Shown: positions 1 through 11,762, counted from the first letter of the stretch. The stretch: 64,000 bases of DNA from Sanguinoderma infundibulare (GCA_032821775.1 JAVLRN010000004.1:496001-560000); one strand, 5' to 3'. The notes: a model not told the origin generated them from the sequence alone. A program made the numbers and translations.

Positions 1-431
1 GATCAAACCACCCTGCAAAGTCACAGTAAGTCGCCATGCAGATTCGAGAGAGAACAAACGAAAATGGGACACTTACGTGGCTGTTGTTCTCGCAGCAGAC
101 GGTGTTGGCGGAGCAGGTAGAGCCGCCGACACCGATGACGGAGATCGGGGAGCAGCCAAGACCAACTTTGCCCTTGACGTTCTGGAGGCCCAAGGAGCTG
201 AGTACATTGGCTGCATCGCTGGAGTTCGCCTGGTTCGCAGAACGTGTCAGCACCCGTACACTATCCCTTAGGGGATGAACGCAGTCGACTCACGTCTTCG
301 ACACGGTTGCAGCATCGCACGTTGTCAGTGTTGCAGTGACCGCCACCGTCACTGCCACCGTAGCTGCCACCGGCGACAGCAAGGAGAGGGAGCGCAAAAA
401 GGGTGGCAACAACAACAAAGCGAGCGAGCAT
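1..431 (-). CDS. class I hydrophobin, partial (hyd1)
   Basis: Small secreted cysteine-rich protein that should self-assemble at hydrophobic/hydrophilic interfaces of the cell wall. Exons 294-431, 77-229 and 1-12; the gene runs off the left edge, so the last part is missing. Both complete introns have GT...AG ends and keep phase. The start MLARFVVVATLFALPLLAVA is a clear signal peptide. The cysteine order C-X6-CC, C, C-X5-CC is visible (HCNTDNVRCC, then LGCSP, STC, TVCC). About 30 residues separate CC from the fourth Cys, which fits class I; only the eighth Cys is outside the window. The ATG sits about 110 bp downstream of a TATA box, as in hyd3. It is a paralogue of hyd2 and hyd3, with an almost identical signal peptide. 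Family assignment is firm; its role in this fungus is inference. Confidence 0.9.
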
Positions 432-539
432 GGTGAGGACGGCTGAAGACGACGAAGGCTGGTGCGGAAGAGCTTTCTGGTGCTGGACTGCGAGAGAAGA
501 GCGATTGCGAACTGACGACTCCCCACCTACTCCAGAGGG

Positions 540-546
540 TTTTATA
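540..546 (-). promoter_or_regulatory. TATA box of hyd1
   Basis: TATAAAA on the minus strand about 110 bp upstream of the hyd1 ATG. Hyd3 has the same motif at the same distance; in hyd2 the equivalent site has decayed to TGTAAAA. Confidence 0.55.
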
Positions 547-1254
547 CTCGAGGAAGATGGTCTGTGCGTCGATGGTAAGCTGGCCGTTCCTGACTCGCGG
601 CGGCCCTTCAGGCTTCGATGCCATAACTCTGTCACTCGCAGTGCACTCTGCCGAGCTTCGTCCACGAAATCGAAGGCCGCCAAGCGACGCCAGGAACGGG
701 GGCTACCCTCAGGCCTCGCGTACCCTGTCGGCCGCATCAGACTAGCAGGTCTCTCAACATTCAACCTCTGGCCGGTTGTGCGCGGTCCTACCAACTCGTC
801 GGATCCATCGGAGAGCTCATTCAAGAGTTGAAAGCGTCACTGGCGGTGAGTCCGAGGTCTTGACCAACTGAACCGAAGTATCAGCCAAGACCATTACTCA
901 GTCCCCCGTGTTGCGGCCTAGATCATGACCCTCTTTCGGACCTCGTCTTACAAGTCAAAAGTGAAGCGGACTTGCCGTAATCATTATCACTGAACGTACA
1001 GTAGGCTCGCATCGACGAGGTGCGCAGTGCTCCATTGTACTCCTTACGTTATTACTACTAATTTTAAAGACCACTGTGCCTGCTGACAGACAGAACACGG
1101 AGAATCCAACACGTACGTGTCCATATAGTCCGCAAGATCGCCCATTTAAAACGGATACAACGTAGTACCCGTACCGGCCATCCAAGAATCAGGCCGAAAT
1201 TCTGGCTCCTCATGGCCTGTCAACCACTTTGACGTTGTGTCGGGGACCGAACAG
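547..1254. other. intergenic, nothing recognised
   Basis: Upstream of hyd1. The open frames here overlap on both strands, have no homologous partner in the window and no splice-consistent model. I see no RNA gene or repeat. Confidence 0.5.
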
Positions 1255-2318
1255 GCTCTCCTTTCAACCGAATAAAGACGCGATGCAAGAAGGCTTGGAG
1301 GAACTGCAATGTTAGCGAGACAACATGGGGTACCCTATGTCTGACGATATGTTGTGCACATCGCAATGGAGAAGGTACTATCCTCCAATCGATCTCGTTC
1401 TTCATGGCTCCGTGTTCTATCCTGGCAGGTTGCAATTGACTCAATAGTGATGCTGATTTACGTGCCACCGCTCATCAGCTTTCTCATCTTCCGTGCATCG
1501 CGGAAGAACGTTGGAGATCGACTTGAGTACCCGGAGTCTGGACTGGGACGTACGTTAACCTTGTTCCTGTTATAGCATGCTCACACGCCTTTTCATTCAG
1601 ACGTGGACCCGGTGTGAGCCAACCTTCGCGGGGTGGCACATAAAGGCTCTTTTCCACAGCCGAAGCCGACTTTCATCAGATGGAAAGCCTGTGCGAGTTC
1701 ATGGGAGATCGTTAGCTCCGCGTCGTGTCCTGGGGAGAATGCACCACCCGTGAGAAGTCGGGTCCATTCAACGTCGAGAAGCCCTTTGCTTCTGTTCGTT
1801 CTTCCAGGTATCAACTCTGGCAGACCCTGGGCGATGCCATGGAATGCCGGAGCGATACGTACCGCCGAGGAACTGGCCGTCCTGAGAGCACGCAGGTGGA
1901 TCCCTTCCTCGTTTGCCTTCCGGTACCGGGTGTCGCAACCCAGTCAATTCATCGCCGTTTCAGGGGATCTTTTCTGACCTTTGCCATATACAGGAACCGT
2001 CTGCGATGACGCCAACGCCGGAGAAGTGCGCCTTATCTCCACATCTTCCATGCACGCCTCCAAGAAGCCTGATCCGTAACTTGCAACGCCGGATAATCTA
2101 TCAAATCCAAGGCCGATCCTCACAGCTTGTCCAATGTCTTTAAATGGCTTTCCAGTTATGTCCCGCTCCACTGGTAGCACGTCTGAGCACCATGGCCATC
2201 ATAGCTATTCCCCCGCTCTCTGTGGCCTTGCCGGAGATGAGAGACGGGCTGAACTTGATGGTCGTCGGTACCGTCTTCGCCTCCTTCCTCATCCCAGCCG
2301 CCATCCTCTTGTTCTTCA
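1255..2318 (+). repeat. inverted duplication, left arm
   Basis: This stretch reads, in reverse complement, like 5290-6335. Shared landmarks include the GGGGTACCC segment near 1328/6252, the block around GAGTCAATTGCAACC and the 7TM first exon. In the other arm it is the promoter region and exon 1 of the 7TM gene at 3895-5414. Arms are about 1.05 kb and about 3 kb apart, with scattered substitutions and small indels, so the duplication is not very recent. Confidence 0.8.
2192..2318 (+). pseudogene. 7TM family, exon 1 fragment
   Basis: Begins ATG with MAIIAIPPLSVALPEM, the same start as the complete 7TM gene at 3895-5414, and continues through the first membrane segment to about SFLIPAAILLFF. 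Homology then stops abruptly at about 2318, inside what should be exon 1. No later exons follow. It is a truncated copy carried by the inverted duplication. Confidence 0.75.
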
Positions 2319-2831
2319 ACGACAGCATTGGCACTCACCGACGTCTATCTTTTGTGGCGGTCGTTTGCCTTGTACCCGTACTCAGACCGCGCTCTATATT
2401 CAAGCTGCTAACCATGTTGCCGTTATTCTACTGGGTCTTTCCATTACTTTCTGAGCATTTCGAGCTCGGCTACGTCATCGTTTCAAATGCCAAGCACTGG
2501 CAGGACTTCCCGGAGCCGACTGGAATTGTAACGGCCTTCGGGCGTTACACGAGCCACATTGTCTTTCGTAGCGTACTCGCAGACAAATACTGTAGATATT
2601 GAATCTTCATTCGCGCATGCTCCCGGAAAACCGTAGTCAGCGTACTCGACGCATACTGTACGAGCCGCTGTCGGATCGTCGACGACTCTACCAAGGAAAG
2701 CACGCCTTCGTGGCATTGTGAGAGGCACATATCACGCAAGGAAAAATGGTGTCACAGAGAAATGCATTGGGAGTCGCTACATCAGCCAAGCTTTATAATA
2801 TCCGCCTTCAAACCAAACGCGATCCAACGGC
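2319..2831. other. intergenic, nothing recognised
   Basis: From the break of the 7TM fragment to the stop of hyd2. An open frame continues to 2602 but matches nothing I recognise and has no partner in the other arm. Confidence 0.45.
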
Positions 2832-3264
2832 TCAAGCTTGCGGGACAGGGTAGCGGCAGCCGGAGGCCAGTCCGCCCTGCAAAGCCAGAGTAAGTCAACC
2901 ATCCGCGGTGCAGAGAAGACTGGACACTCACTAGGAAGTTGACGGTCAGGCAGCAGACGAGCTCGTGCCTGCGGGCGGGGCAGTCACCGCCGACTCCGGG
3001 GGGAAAACACCCATAACCAACACGGCCAGTGGTATCCTCGCCGGTTTCCTGGACGGTCTCGAAGAGGGAGGAAATCCCCTCCCCGTGGAGCTGTGTTGTA
3101 GAATGCATCAGTACCCATACACTATGCTCAGAAAATGTGCAGAATTAACTCACGAAGTGGCAGCACTGCGGGGTGCCAGTGTTGCAGCTACCGCCATCGG
3201 GAGTCGGGATGGCAAGGAGGGGGAGCGCAAAAAGTGTGGCGACAGCAACAAAGCGAGCGAGCAT
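2832..3264 (-). CDS. class I hydrophobin (hyd2)
   Basis: Complete small secreted hydrophobin, 104 residues. Exons 3154-3264, 2932-3090, 2832-2876, all phase 0 with GTGAGT donors and CAG acceptors. Signal peptide MLARFVAVATLFALPLLA, then eight cysteines in hydrophobin order (SC-X6-CC, GYGC, GDC, VCC, GC). The gap between Cys5 and the second CC is 8 residues, longer than the usual 5-6 of class I and unlike the 5 in hyd1 and hyd3, so this copy may be diverging. The ends of the three exons match hyd3 positions exactly. It lies in one arm of an inverted duplication whose other arm holds hyd3. A perfect palindrome lies about 150 bp upstream of the ATG. Confidence 0.85.
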
Positions 3265-3416
3265 GGTGAGGACGGTTGAAGAGGACGAATGCTGCTGCGA
3301 GGGAGTGTTCGGGTGGTGCTGGCGTGCGGGAGAAGAGCGACTGCGAGCTGACATCCCTTCTCCGTCCTCTACGTGGGTTTTACACTCGAGAAGGATCGCC
3401 TGTGCGCCATGGTTAG

Positions 3417-3461
3417 CCGAGGGCTGACGATCGCGGGAGTCCCGCGATCGTCAGCCCTCGG
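3417..3461. promoter_or_regulatory. 45-bp perfect palindrome upstream of hyd2
   Basis: Two 22-nt arms, complementary at every position and separated by one base; the left arm begins CCGAGGGCTGACGATCG. It lies 153 bp upstream of the hyd2 ATG. A mutated version occurs at the same place before hyd3 (16998-17040). It could be a protein-binding site, a hairpin or a small insertion footprint; the sequence alone does not decide. Confidence 0.7.
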
Positions 3462-3894
3462 GTGGGAGGGTGACAGCCGGATCGAATCTCAAGGTTCTGT
3501 ACGGGCGATGCCGAGGACGCAGCTCACGACGCAAGTCAGAGCCTGTTGAACGCTGACCTCCGGAATTCTCAGAGATGGCCGACTTGGGAGGTTAGTCGAG
3601 GCTCATCACAACCCTCTCTCAGGCCCCGTGTTACCCGTGAAATGTGAAATTGTCCGAATGCCGGGTACCACAACCCCACGTACCATGCGTTCCCATTAAG
3701 AACCTGCCCAATGCGCTTCCGACTACTAAGTACAATGTTCGATGTGCGCCTTACATTAACTCGAAAAACTTTGCGGACACAGCACTTACTCAGGATCCAA
3801 GGTGTCCGTTGCGATGTATACAATTTGGTAAGTAGGTGCACCAAGCGATCAAGCAGCTGGCTGGACCAGACTCTCGACCCTCATGGCCTTATGC

Positions 3895-5414
3895 TTATAC
3901 CGCATGCGATATCGGGTCCTCCACTTCTACCTCGTCCGCACTTTGCGGCTCCGGACTGTGACTGCGAAGCGACTGCGGGCGCGAATGGTCCAGCCTCTCC
4001 TCCCGCGACGCAGCACAATGCTGAGAACCACACAGCGACGGCGGAGACGACGCCATTTGAGTCTCTCCAGGTCCTCCACTGGCACTCGACGTGGACTCGC
4101 ATGCCCTCTTTTCCCCTTCAACCTCCTCGTCCACCGTGCCTCGTGTCGTCAAACCTTGCCCGCTCTCGAAAAGCACGCTTTTCTTCCTCTGCATCGACAT
4201 CGATCCCCTCGACTCCTCATCTTCGTATTCCCCCTCGTCGTCCTCCTCCGAAATCTGGCTCTCGGCATTGGGCACCCGCCGCTCCGCGAACTGCAACGAG
4301 CTCACCGCCGTCGTCGCCTTGTGTGCCCCGCCGCCCCCGCCCCGCGATCCGCTGGGCGGCTTCCCGCGCTTCGAGCCCTGCGCCCAGATCGTCGCGAGCA
4401 GCACGCCGACGATGGTCACGTAGCAGTTGACGGTGACGACCATCGCGCCGTGGAAGAAGTTCGGGTCGTAGAAGATCACCGCGATCTCGGCGATGTTGAA
4501 GAGGATGGGGAAGACGAAGTTTGAGATCGCGATGTAGTAGAGCGTGCGGATGCGCTGTGTCCAGCTGTCTGCGGCCGATCGTCAGTCTGAGGACTCGCAC
4601 GGGCTGCATGGGTGCATTAGCGGAATGGCTGGGGGAGGGACGTACAGGAGGAACCGGAGCCCGAGTGGGCGGTGTCGACCATTTTGCGGTTCTTGATCGC
4701 GCCCTGGTACAGTTTGTAGACGAACAGCCCGGACACGAACCTAGGTGGCAGACAATCAGCGACGGAGGACGAGACCCGGACCAATGGGATTGCGTACATA
4801 TCATCGAACAACTGGAGAAACCACTCGATCTTGACGTACTTGGTGCCCCAAACGATCTGTGCCGCCGTGATCACATCCAGCGAGTCGGGAGTGCGGATGA
4901 CCAGAGATCGTGTCGCCAATGCCGCGTTGACCAGCCGGGCAATCTTGAACACGACAACAGGGATGTAGATAGAGAGATTGACCTTCCTGCTGTTCCGGAG
5001 AGGCGGATAGACTCCGATGAGCCTGACAAGCAGGATGCCTTGGACGGAGATCGGAACAAGGAAGTCAAAGGCCACGATCATGATGACCAACGCTGAGGGC
5101 ACGGCTCTGATGAGTGTCGTGTTGATCTGTCGTCGTATGCGTCAGATGTCACTCCATATGCACGAGAGGAGTGGGGAATCCCGACTCACGATGACGTATA
5201 TGTACAAGACCTGCTGGGCGAGACCGAGGACAATGGCGATGACGTTAAGGACGAAGAGCGGTGAGCGCCATATGCGGACCGGGGTGAAGAAGAACAAGAG
5301 GATTGCGGCTGGGATGAGGAAGGAGGCGAAGACGGTACCGACGACCAGCAAGTTCAGCCCATCTCTCATCTCCGGCAGGGCTACAGAGAGCGGGGGAATA
5401 GCTATAATGGCCAT
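3895..5414 (-). CDS. seven-transmembrane protein, 7TM family member B
   Basis: Integral membrane protein of 440 residues. Exons 5190-5414, 4798-5126, 4646-4740, 3895-4568. Exon lengths 225/329/95 and phases recur in the other members (7214, 18679, 51315), which supports the model. Seven hydrophobic segments are visible, from VGTVFASFLIPAAILLFFF in exon 1 to VTIVGVLLATIWA in exon 4. Family landmarks are RLIGVYPP after segment 3, KIARLVNA in segment 4, FLQLFDDM before segment 5 and SNFVFP in segment 6. The C-terminal tail of about 150 residues is hydrophilic, Ser/Glu-rich and probably cytoplasmic. The layout resembles a GPCR, but I do not recognise a named family and assign no ligand. The start at 5414 was chosen because it matches the other members; an in-frame ATG also exists at 5480. 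Confidence 0.8.
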
Positions 5415-6335
5415 AATGCTCAGACACGGGGGAACTGGACATGGCTGGAGCCTGGAACGCCCTTTAAAGACATTGGACAAGCTGTGAGGATCGTCCGTGG
5501 GTTTGATTGATTGTCCGGCGTTGGAAGTTACGGATCAGGCTTCTTGGAGGCGTGCATGGAAGATGTGGAGATAAGGCGCACTTCTCCGGCGTTCACCCCA
5601 TCGCAGCCGGTCCCTGTAGATAGCACAGGTTAGAAAGAAAGGGCGCTCTGAAATGGCGATGAATGGCCTGCCTTGGGACATCCGGCACTGGAAGGCAAAC
5701 AAGGGAGAGGACCACCTGCCTGCACTCAGGATGGCTAGTTCCTCGGCGGTGCGCATCGCTCCGGCATTCCATGGCATCGCTCAGGGTCTGCCAGAATTGA
5801 TACCTGGAAGAACGAACGGAAGCAGAGGGCTTCTCGACATTGAATGGACCGACTTCTCACGGGTGGTGCATTCTCCCCAGGACACGACGCGGAGCTAACG
5901 ATCTCCCATGAACTGGCACAGGCTTTCCACCTGATGAACGTCGGCTTCGGCTGTGTAAATGAGTGTTTATGTGCCACCCCGGGAAGGTTGGCACACACCG
6001 GGTCCACGTCTGAATGAAATGCGTGTGAGCATGCTATAACAGGAACAACCTCCGGGTCCTCACGTCGATCTCCAGCGTTCTTCCGCAATGGACGCAAGAT
6101 GAGAAACCTAATGAGCGATGGCACGTAAATCAGCATCACTATTGAGTCAATTGCAACCTGTCAGGATAGCACACGGAGCCATGAAGAACGAGATCGATTG
6201 GAGGGATAGTACCTTCTCCATTGCGATGTGGACAACATATCGTCAGACATGGGGTACCCCATGTTGCCCCGCTAACATTGTAGTTCCTCCGAGCCTCCTT
6301 GCGTCACGTCGTTATGCGGTTGAAAGCTCGAGTAG
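5290..6335 (-). repeat. inverted duplication, right arm
   Basis: Partner of 1255-2318. It covers the first part of exon 1 and about 0.9 kb upstream of the 7TM gene at 3895-5414, and so probably includes its promoter. No separate gene is evident in the upstream part. Confidence 0.8.
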
Positions 6336-7213
6336 GGTCCGCCTGAGAACCTAACCAGATCAGTGGATGGAGGACGCCTGCAATTGGCGAGTTGGTAGGA
6401 TTCTCATATAAACGCTGCTTCCGGTTTGAAAATCACATCGCCTATGGGACCGAATTGAAGTCGACTTGGGGGTGGAGAAGCTGGTGAGCAGCCGATTATC
6501 TGAGTCGACTTAGAGTTGAGTGACAGATTAGGAAGGTCGGGCAAATAGGTGTCAACAATGCTTTAGCCGAAGCACAGCGTCCGTTTCCCTTCCCTTCCCC
6601 TTCTACCCATGCGCATACTCGAGTCCCGATGAAGCTTGCCGCAGCCTGACTCTCCAAGGCTTTGGAAATGGTCCAATCTATCAATGTCTCCGACAAAAAC
6701 TTGGAATTGTGGGGAATGTCCATCATCTCTGGCCAGCCCGACCAGCAAGGTTCAAACGTCGTCCTGGGCAAGCCTCCGAGTGGACAACTATTCGATTTCA
6801 ACTTCTCTATAGATCGTTGGCGCTTTTCGGGCCTCATGGTATTTCGAAGGAGAGCAGATTAACTTCGAAAAACACTTAGTATGCTCTCCTTGGAAGTATC
6901 ATGATGGGAGATGGTTCCGTGCTAAATTCTAATGCCAGGCTCACAGATCTACGAGTTCAATGTGTCTGGTCCACTAAATGCGTACCAAAGAAGCTGTCGG
7001 CGACGCAAGGACATCGTCAACCAACATCAACATTCTGATTGAGTGTTGTCAACCTCGTCCAACCATCAAAGTATGTCCGGGTCTGACGTGAACGTTCAGA
7101 TAAAAGGCTACGCTGTCTGACGTGCCCCGCCCGTACCGCAATCCCAAGGTGAAGGAGTGGCCGTCGGTCTGGACATCGGCAGTCTCTTCTCCATCCCCCC
7201 TGCTACCGTTACA
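6336..7213. other. intergenic, nothing recognised
   Basis: Between the inverted-repeat arm and the next 7TM gene. Short overlapping open frames only. A TATAAA-like motif occurs near 6408 but is far from the next start. Confidence 0.45.
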
Positions 7214-8394
7214 ATGGCGTCCCTTCCCTTCGTTCCCGTTTCTATAGTGCAAGAGAGCTTGAAGTTCCTTGTCTTGGGAACTATCCTCGCCTCTTTCCTC
7301 ATCCCAACGGCCATCATGCTGTTTGCCTTCTCAACGCCTCGTCTGCGACGACAGCCCGCCTTCGTATTCAGCGTCTTTGCCATCCTCTTGGGGCTAGTCC
7401 AGGGGGTGATCAATTTCGTCAACGCCGTAGGTGTTCACTGGAAAACCACTGCATCCTCTGACAGACAACGCTAACCCCGTCCATCGATTCGAACAACAGA
7501 CAGGTCCCATGCTCAACAGGCCAGAGATATCGGCAGCCAACGGCACGCTCGTCATCTCCCTATCTATCCTCGTGCCGCTCTGCGTCGAGAGCGTGCTCAT
7601 CCTGAGAGTCCTCTCGGTCTATCCTCCACGGCTCCTCCCCCGGGCCGAATGCCTAGCGATATACGGTCCCATCGTCCTCATAAAGATCGCCCGGCTGGCG
7701 AACGCGGCATCTTTCATCTCCTCGCTCCTCGACGGCCCGCATAATCAGATCGCCCTCGCCCTCGCCGAGTCCGTCTGGAACTTGCCCAACGCGAAGGTGG
7801 AATGGTTCCTGCAGCTCTTCGACGACACGTAAGCCGGCCCGTCTCGAGATCCCTGCGGACCTCACAGGCTCATTCCATCCCGTTTCTCCCTCCGCAGCTA
7901 CGTCTCCGGTCTGTTCCTGTCCAGACTATACGCCGGAATGCGGGAACTCGCTCGCAGCAAGGCTTTGATCCAGAAATGCACGCGCACCCGAGGTCAGCCA
8001 CCGTCCTCCGAGTCTCGCACTCTGCTACTCTCCCTCCCAGTTCAAGTGCTGACGCATCCTGTCACCAGGCCCGAGTTCGTACTTCGAGCGCCTAAAGACC
8101 CTCTTCTGGATCGCGGCCTCCAACTTCGTCTTTCCCGTCATCCTCAACGTCGTCGGGGTCGTCCTCATTCTGCGCGACGCTGACTTCGAGTACGGCACGC
8201 TCGTCCTCATGGTCAACAACTACATCACCATCACTGGCGTCCTCCTTGCGACCATCTGGGCGTCCGGATCGGAATCAGATGAGCGAGTATCTGTGAGATG
8301 GATGAGGATCACAGAGTCTACAGGGGAGCAGTCTGCTGGGAGGTCGAGGTCTGCGCCGCCGAGAGGCATGCTATTGCCATCTTCAATCGCATGA
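7214..8394 (+). CDS. seven-transmembrane protein, 7TM family member C
   Basis: Predicted membrane protein of 320 residues. Exons 7214-7426, 7500-7828, 7898-7992, 8069-8394. Exons 2 and 3 have exactly the lengths (329, 95) seen in member B. Landmarks are LGTILASFLIPTAIMLF, LRVLSVYPP, KIARLANA, FLQLFDDT, SNFVFPVILN and GVLLATIWASGS. The cytoplasmic tail is short (about 50 residues) compared with member B. The acceptor of exon 2 at 7499 was preferred over the next AG four bases later because only it keeps the reading frame. The ATG at 7214 aligns with the family start; an upstream GTG-initiated extension is not believed. Function unknown; same caveats as member B. Confidence 0.8.
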
Positions 8395-8779
8395 TACTTC
8401 GTATGTAGCATCCGTGGGTTGTGTGAGCAGAGAATGTGTATCGAACTGTTTCTCACTGTTTCAACCGATTCCAAAAGTAGGCGGGTTACTATCAACTTCG
8501 AACTTCGACGGTAGCATAGCTCTCGATCGAGACGAGAACGCGTCAGTTATCTATCGAGCAGTCTGCAGCAACAAATTAGGCCTGCCGTGGCGAGGCTGTG
8601 CAACCTCAAATCTGTTGGGCTCTCGCGAGAACGGAATGCGTACACGCATATAGGAGGTTAGGCTGTGATCAACTCATCTACATGATGTACCTCCACCGTG
8701 TTAGTCTAGTGAGCGAGCCCTGTAACGACCGGAATCCACATATACAACCAAACGCCGAGCGAGCCCCGTCCGCGAGCCC
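8395..8779. other. intergenic between convergent genes
   Basis: About 385 bp between the stop of the 7TM gene and the stop of the amylase gene; must hold both 3' ends. No clear gene or repeat. Confidence 0.5.
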
Positions 8780-10831
8780 TCAACCAAGGAACAGACTCGT
8801 CTGGCTTGCGAGGAACAGGAGCGTGAACGGCATCGCGATAGACAGCGCCCACACAATCTGTGTCCTCAAGTCCTCCCCGATCGCCGCGGCCGCCGACGAC
8901 GCCTGGCGCCCCTGCGACGCACGCCCGCCGCTGCCGCTACCGCTCGACGTCGGAACCATGTTCGAGCACATCCGGCCCTTCGGGTCCAGCATCGTGGCGG
9001 GCAGCAAGAGCTGAAGATAGCGCATCAGAGCCAAGGTTCGATAACGACGCGTTTACCATGCGGAACTCACCCGAGGGTTCCCTCCGCGCCCACCGACGAG
9101 GACGCCGCCCTTCGCGTCAGCAACGATTTTGTCGCACGTCAAGACGTCTACGAGCGTTTCTCTCGGCTTGTATCCGGCTCCGGGGACGTTCCAGTTCGCG
9201 ACGCTAGCGTTTCCGATATTAGTCAGCAACGCGAGGAGAGGCGGCTTCGATACGGCCACGGTGTGTTGCGCGACGGCATAAAGCTTCGCCTGTACGCGTG
9301 CCGAGGGACGTATTCAGTCCTTGTGCTTGCGATAGGACGCGCATCCGGAAACGCTCACCGGTGTCTTCAAGAAATCAGTGTTGTGCTTCATGGCGACCCT
9401 CCGGGCGGCGTTGAAGATCTTGATGTCCGTCACAAGCGCCTTCTGCTCGACATACCCGGACAACCAGAGCCTGTCGCAAGGTGAGTATTGAGCAATCAGC
9501 TGTTCGGAGAGGTTCTGCACTTACGCCTCGCGATTCATGGGGTCCCTGCCACCAGTGAATGACTGCTCCTGGCCTGCGACGACTGCGTGTTACCTCATGA
9601 ATCCGACAAACGAGCTGATCATACTGACCTTGGTAAACGATGGGAATACCATCCTGGACGAAGGGCCAAATCATCGCGTTTCTGATGAGCTGTGCGAAGC
9701 AACGTCGTCAGTAGATCCCCGTGCACGATCGACAAAGGAGGCGCACAGAATGGTCCTGAACGAACGACATGAACCGCGGGTTGTCGTGGTTGTCCAAGAA
9801 CGATCCGACCAGGAACTCGCCAGTCTTGTACCGCGCCTGCGCCTCCCAGACCTTCCTCGCCAGGTCCGTGATGTTGCCCGACGAGTTCTGGAACGCGGGT
9901 ACGAGGGAGTACCAGGTCGGATAGTCCAACACGCCATCGAGGACCTCTGAAGACGGGTTAGCGATGGCGATGGGTGAGCTAAGCAACTCGCGAGTCAACT
10001 TACGAGTGTACGGTGCAACGTAGGCGGTATCCCCATTGGACACTTCGCCCATCGTGAAGACACCGGCGGCTTGCGCGAACCCGGGCCAGAAGTCCTTGCG
10101 GACGTGCTTGACGGTATCGATACGAATGCCGTCGATGGTGTAGTTAGAGACCAGGTCCTTGATCCACGCATTTAGCGTCTGCACAACCCCTGGATCTTCC
10201 GTGTTGATGTCCACAAGAGGGACGGACTTGTCCCCCAGCCAACACTGTTCGACGATCGTCTGGTTGTTGTAGTCGGGGATGTAGCACTCGGGGTGGAACA
10301 ATTTAGGGTCGGAGAAGGGCTTGTAAGCGGCGAAATTTGGAGGATCGATAGCGGAGCCCATGTGATTGACGACGACGTCGACCATGAGGAGCATGTTGCG
10401 CTTGTGGAGCTCGGCGCTGAGGGCTTTGAGGTCGCTCGCGTTGCCGAAGTGGGGGTTGAGCGAGTACAGGTCCTGAGCCCAATACCTGTCCCCCAAGGGT
10501 TCACGATCGAAGGGGTGGTGACGATGACAGATATTGACACTCACCCATGATAGGCCGCGCCATACGGAGTGTTGCCCTCGATGTTCGCGACGACGGGAGA
10601 AATCCAGATGGCGTCGAAGCCCAGGTCTTGGATGTAGTCGAGCTTGTTGACGATACCCTTCCAGGTGCCTCCACAGTACTGAGCGGCGGTGGTGTTGCAT
10701 CGCGGGCTCGAGTTGTCAGAAGTGGCAAAGCGGTCGGTTATCACCTGGTAGATGGTCCTGTTGCGCCATTGGTCCGCGGTCGCCGCGAAAGCGGACGCGA
10801 CGCAGAGTGAGAGAAGAAAAATAGGCCGCAT
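8780..10831 (-). CDS. secreted GH13 alpha-amylase with C-terminal anchor signal
   Basis: Endo-acting alpha-1,4-glucan hydrolase, 546 residues in eight exons: 10545-10831, 10004-10485, 9747-9946, 9629-9689, 9525-9573, 9359-9470, 9071-9289, 8780-9010; all junctions keep phase. The start MRPIFLLSLCVASAFA is a signal peptide, then QWRNRTIYQVITDRFA typical of fungal amylases. All four conserved GH13 regions are present: DVVVNH, GIRIDTVKH (catalytic Asp), GEVSNG (catalytic Glu, acid/base) and FLDNHDNP (transition-state Asp). The C-terminus is Ser/Gly-rich followed by a hydrophobic tail (QIVWALSIAMPFTLLFLASQ, then SLFLG*) without a charged end, as expected for GPI attachment, so the enzyme is probably held at the wall or membrane. 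The Asp/Glu residues are intact, so it should be active. The upstream region is shared with the divergent REX1 gene. Confidence 0.93.
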
Positions 10832-11762
10832 GGGTTAGGGAGTCCTGCAGGGCATGCTGTGAATTGGAATTCTCCGAGATGAAGAGCGTCCGTACCGTCC
10901 GGGACGCTGAGAACTTGAAGCTCGAGCGATGAACCCAGCTCCAGGGTGTCGCGAAGGTAGCGTCCGACGGCGGAGGTGGGGAAGGAGTGACGCAAAAGCA
11001 CGAGAAGGCGGAGGAGCGGGGAAGGTATTTCCACGCCGAACGACTGTACAGTTGGATGCTTATATGCCCCTCGCCTTGGTTGGTTTCGAAGCAGTTGTGA
11101 TGGTGGCGAGAGGTGAAGGTATGTCAACAAAGGCCGGAGTGCCGAAAGGCTATACATGGAATCCGAATGCCTGCATATGGAGCAGCGACGGTTCACTGGG
11201 GACCCCAGTTCTCGCCGACCGGGATGCCAACGACGTCATCACCTGTCGTTCAGCATGAATTCGGATCTGCAGTTGAAAGATGGATGTGCACACCTCATTG
11301 AAGTACTAATGCAAGAGATAATGTCTTCATCAAATAGGAGGGTCATGGATGCCTACCACAAGGAGCGCTACGATAGGGTGTTGAAAAGCCGAAACGGTTG
11401 AATGATTGAGGCAATTAATCAACTTGAACCCTTGTTCATTGGGCAAGGTATATAAGTATAGAACCTACTTTTTGAAATTGTGCGGCTCAAACCTGCCAAT
11501 GTGCAAGGAAACGAAGAGATTACCCAACGGAGCCGCAGCTGAGGGCAAGAGACTCTAGTAAGCCACGATAGACGCCGTGATGAACTGCTGGCGTTGAGTG
11601 ACGAAAATGGAAGAAAGGCACCAAAACGTCCAAATGGGGACACTGACGTAAGCCAGGTCTGATGAATCTCGGCCTTTGCAGCTGCTTTAATTTGCAGCGC
11701 CCAGCTTGTCTCCGCTCCGTCACCCTTCCTTTACCCTATTTACATCGTAGTCGAGCGCGACT
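10832..11762. promoter_or_regulatory. divergent intergenic region amylase/REX1
   Basis: About 930 bp between the two divergent start codons, so it should hold both promoters. On the minus strand a TATA-like ATATAA lies at 11060-11065, about 230 bp before the amylase ATG. A GT...CAG pair just upstream of that ATG (about 10843-10893) could be an intron in the 5' leader. Around 11580 begins the homology to 29880, the left edge of the REX1/F-box duplication. Confidence 0.4.

Larger units (their letters stand above)
2832..4480 (-). repeat. inverted duplication hyd2 side
   Basis: Hyd2, its upstream palindrome, the spacer (around 3569-3844) and the last part of the 7TM gene reappear in inverted order at about 16025-17609. 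The shared spacer includes the run CATACGATGTATAC-like ends near 3815 and 16640 and long near-identical blocks. The homology ends inside 7TM exon 4. Confidence 0.85.

Noticed and set aside
6496..6862. Overlapping open frames on both strands
   Set aside because: No homologue in the window, no motif, no splice signals; probably chance.
9537..10810. Plus-strand open frames across the amylase
   Set aside because: Shadows of the GH13 gene; the minus strand has all catalytic motifs and consistent introns.
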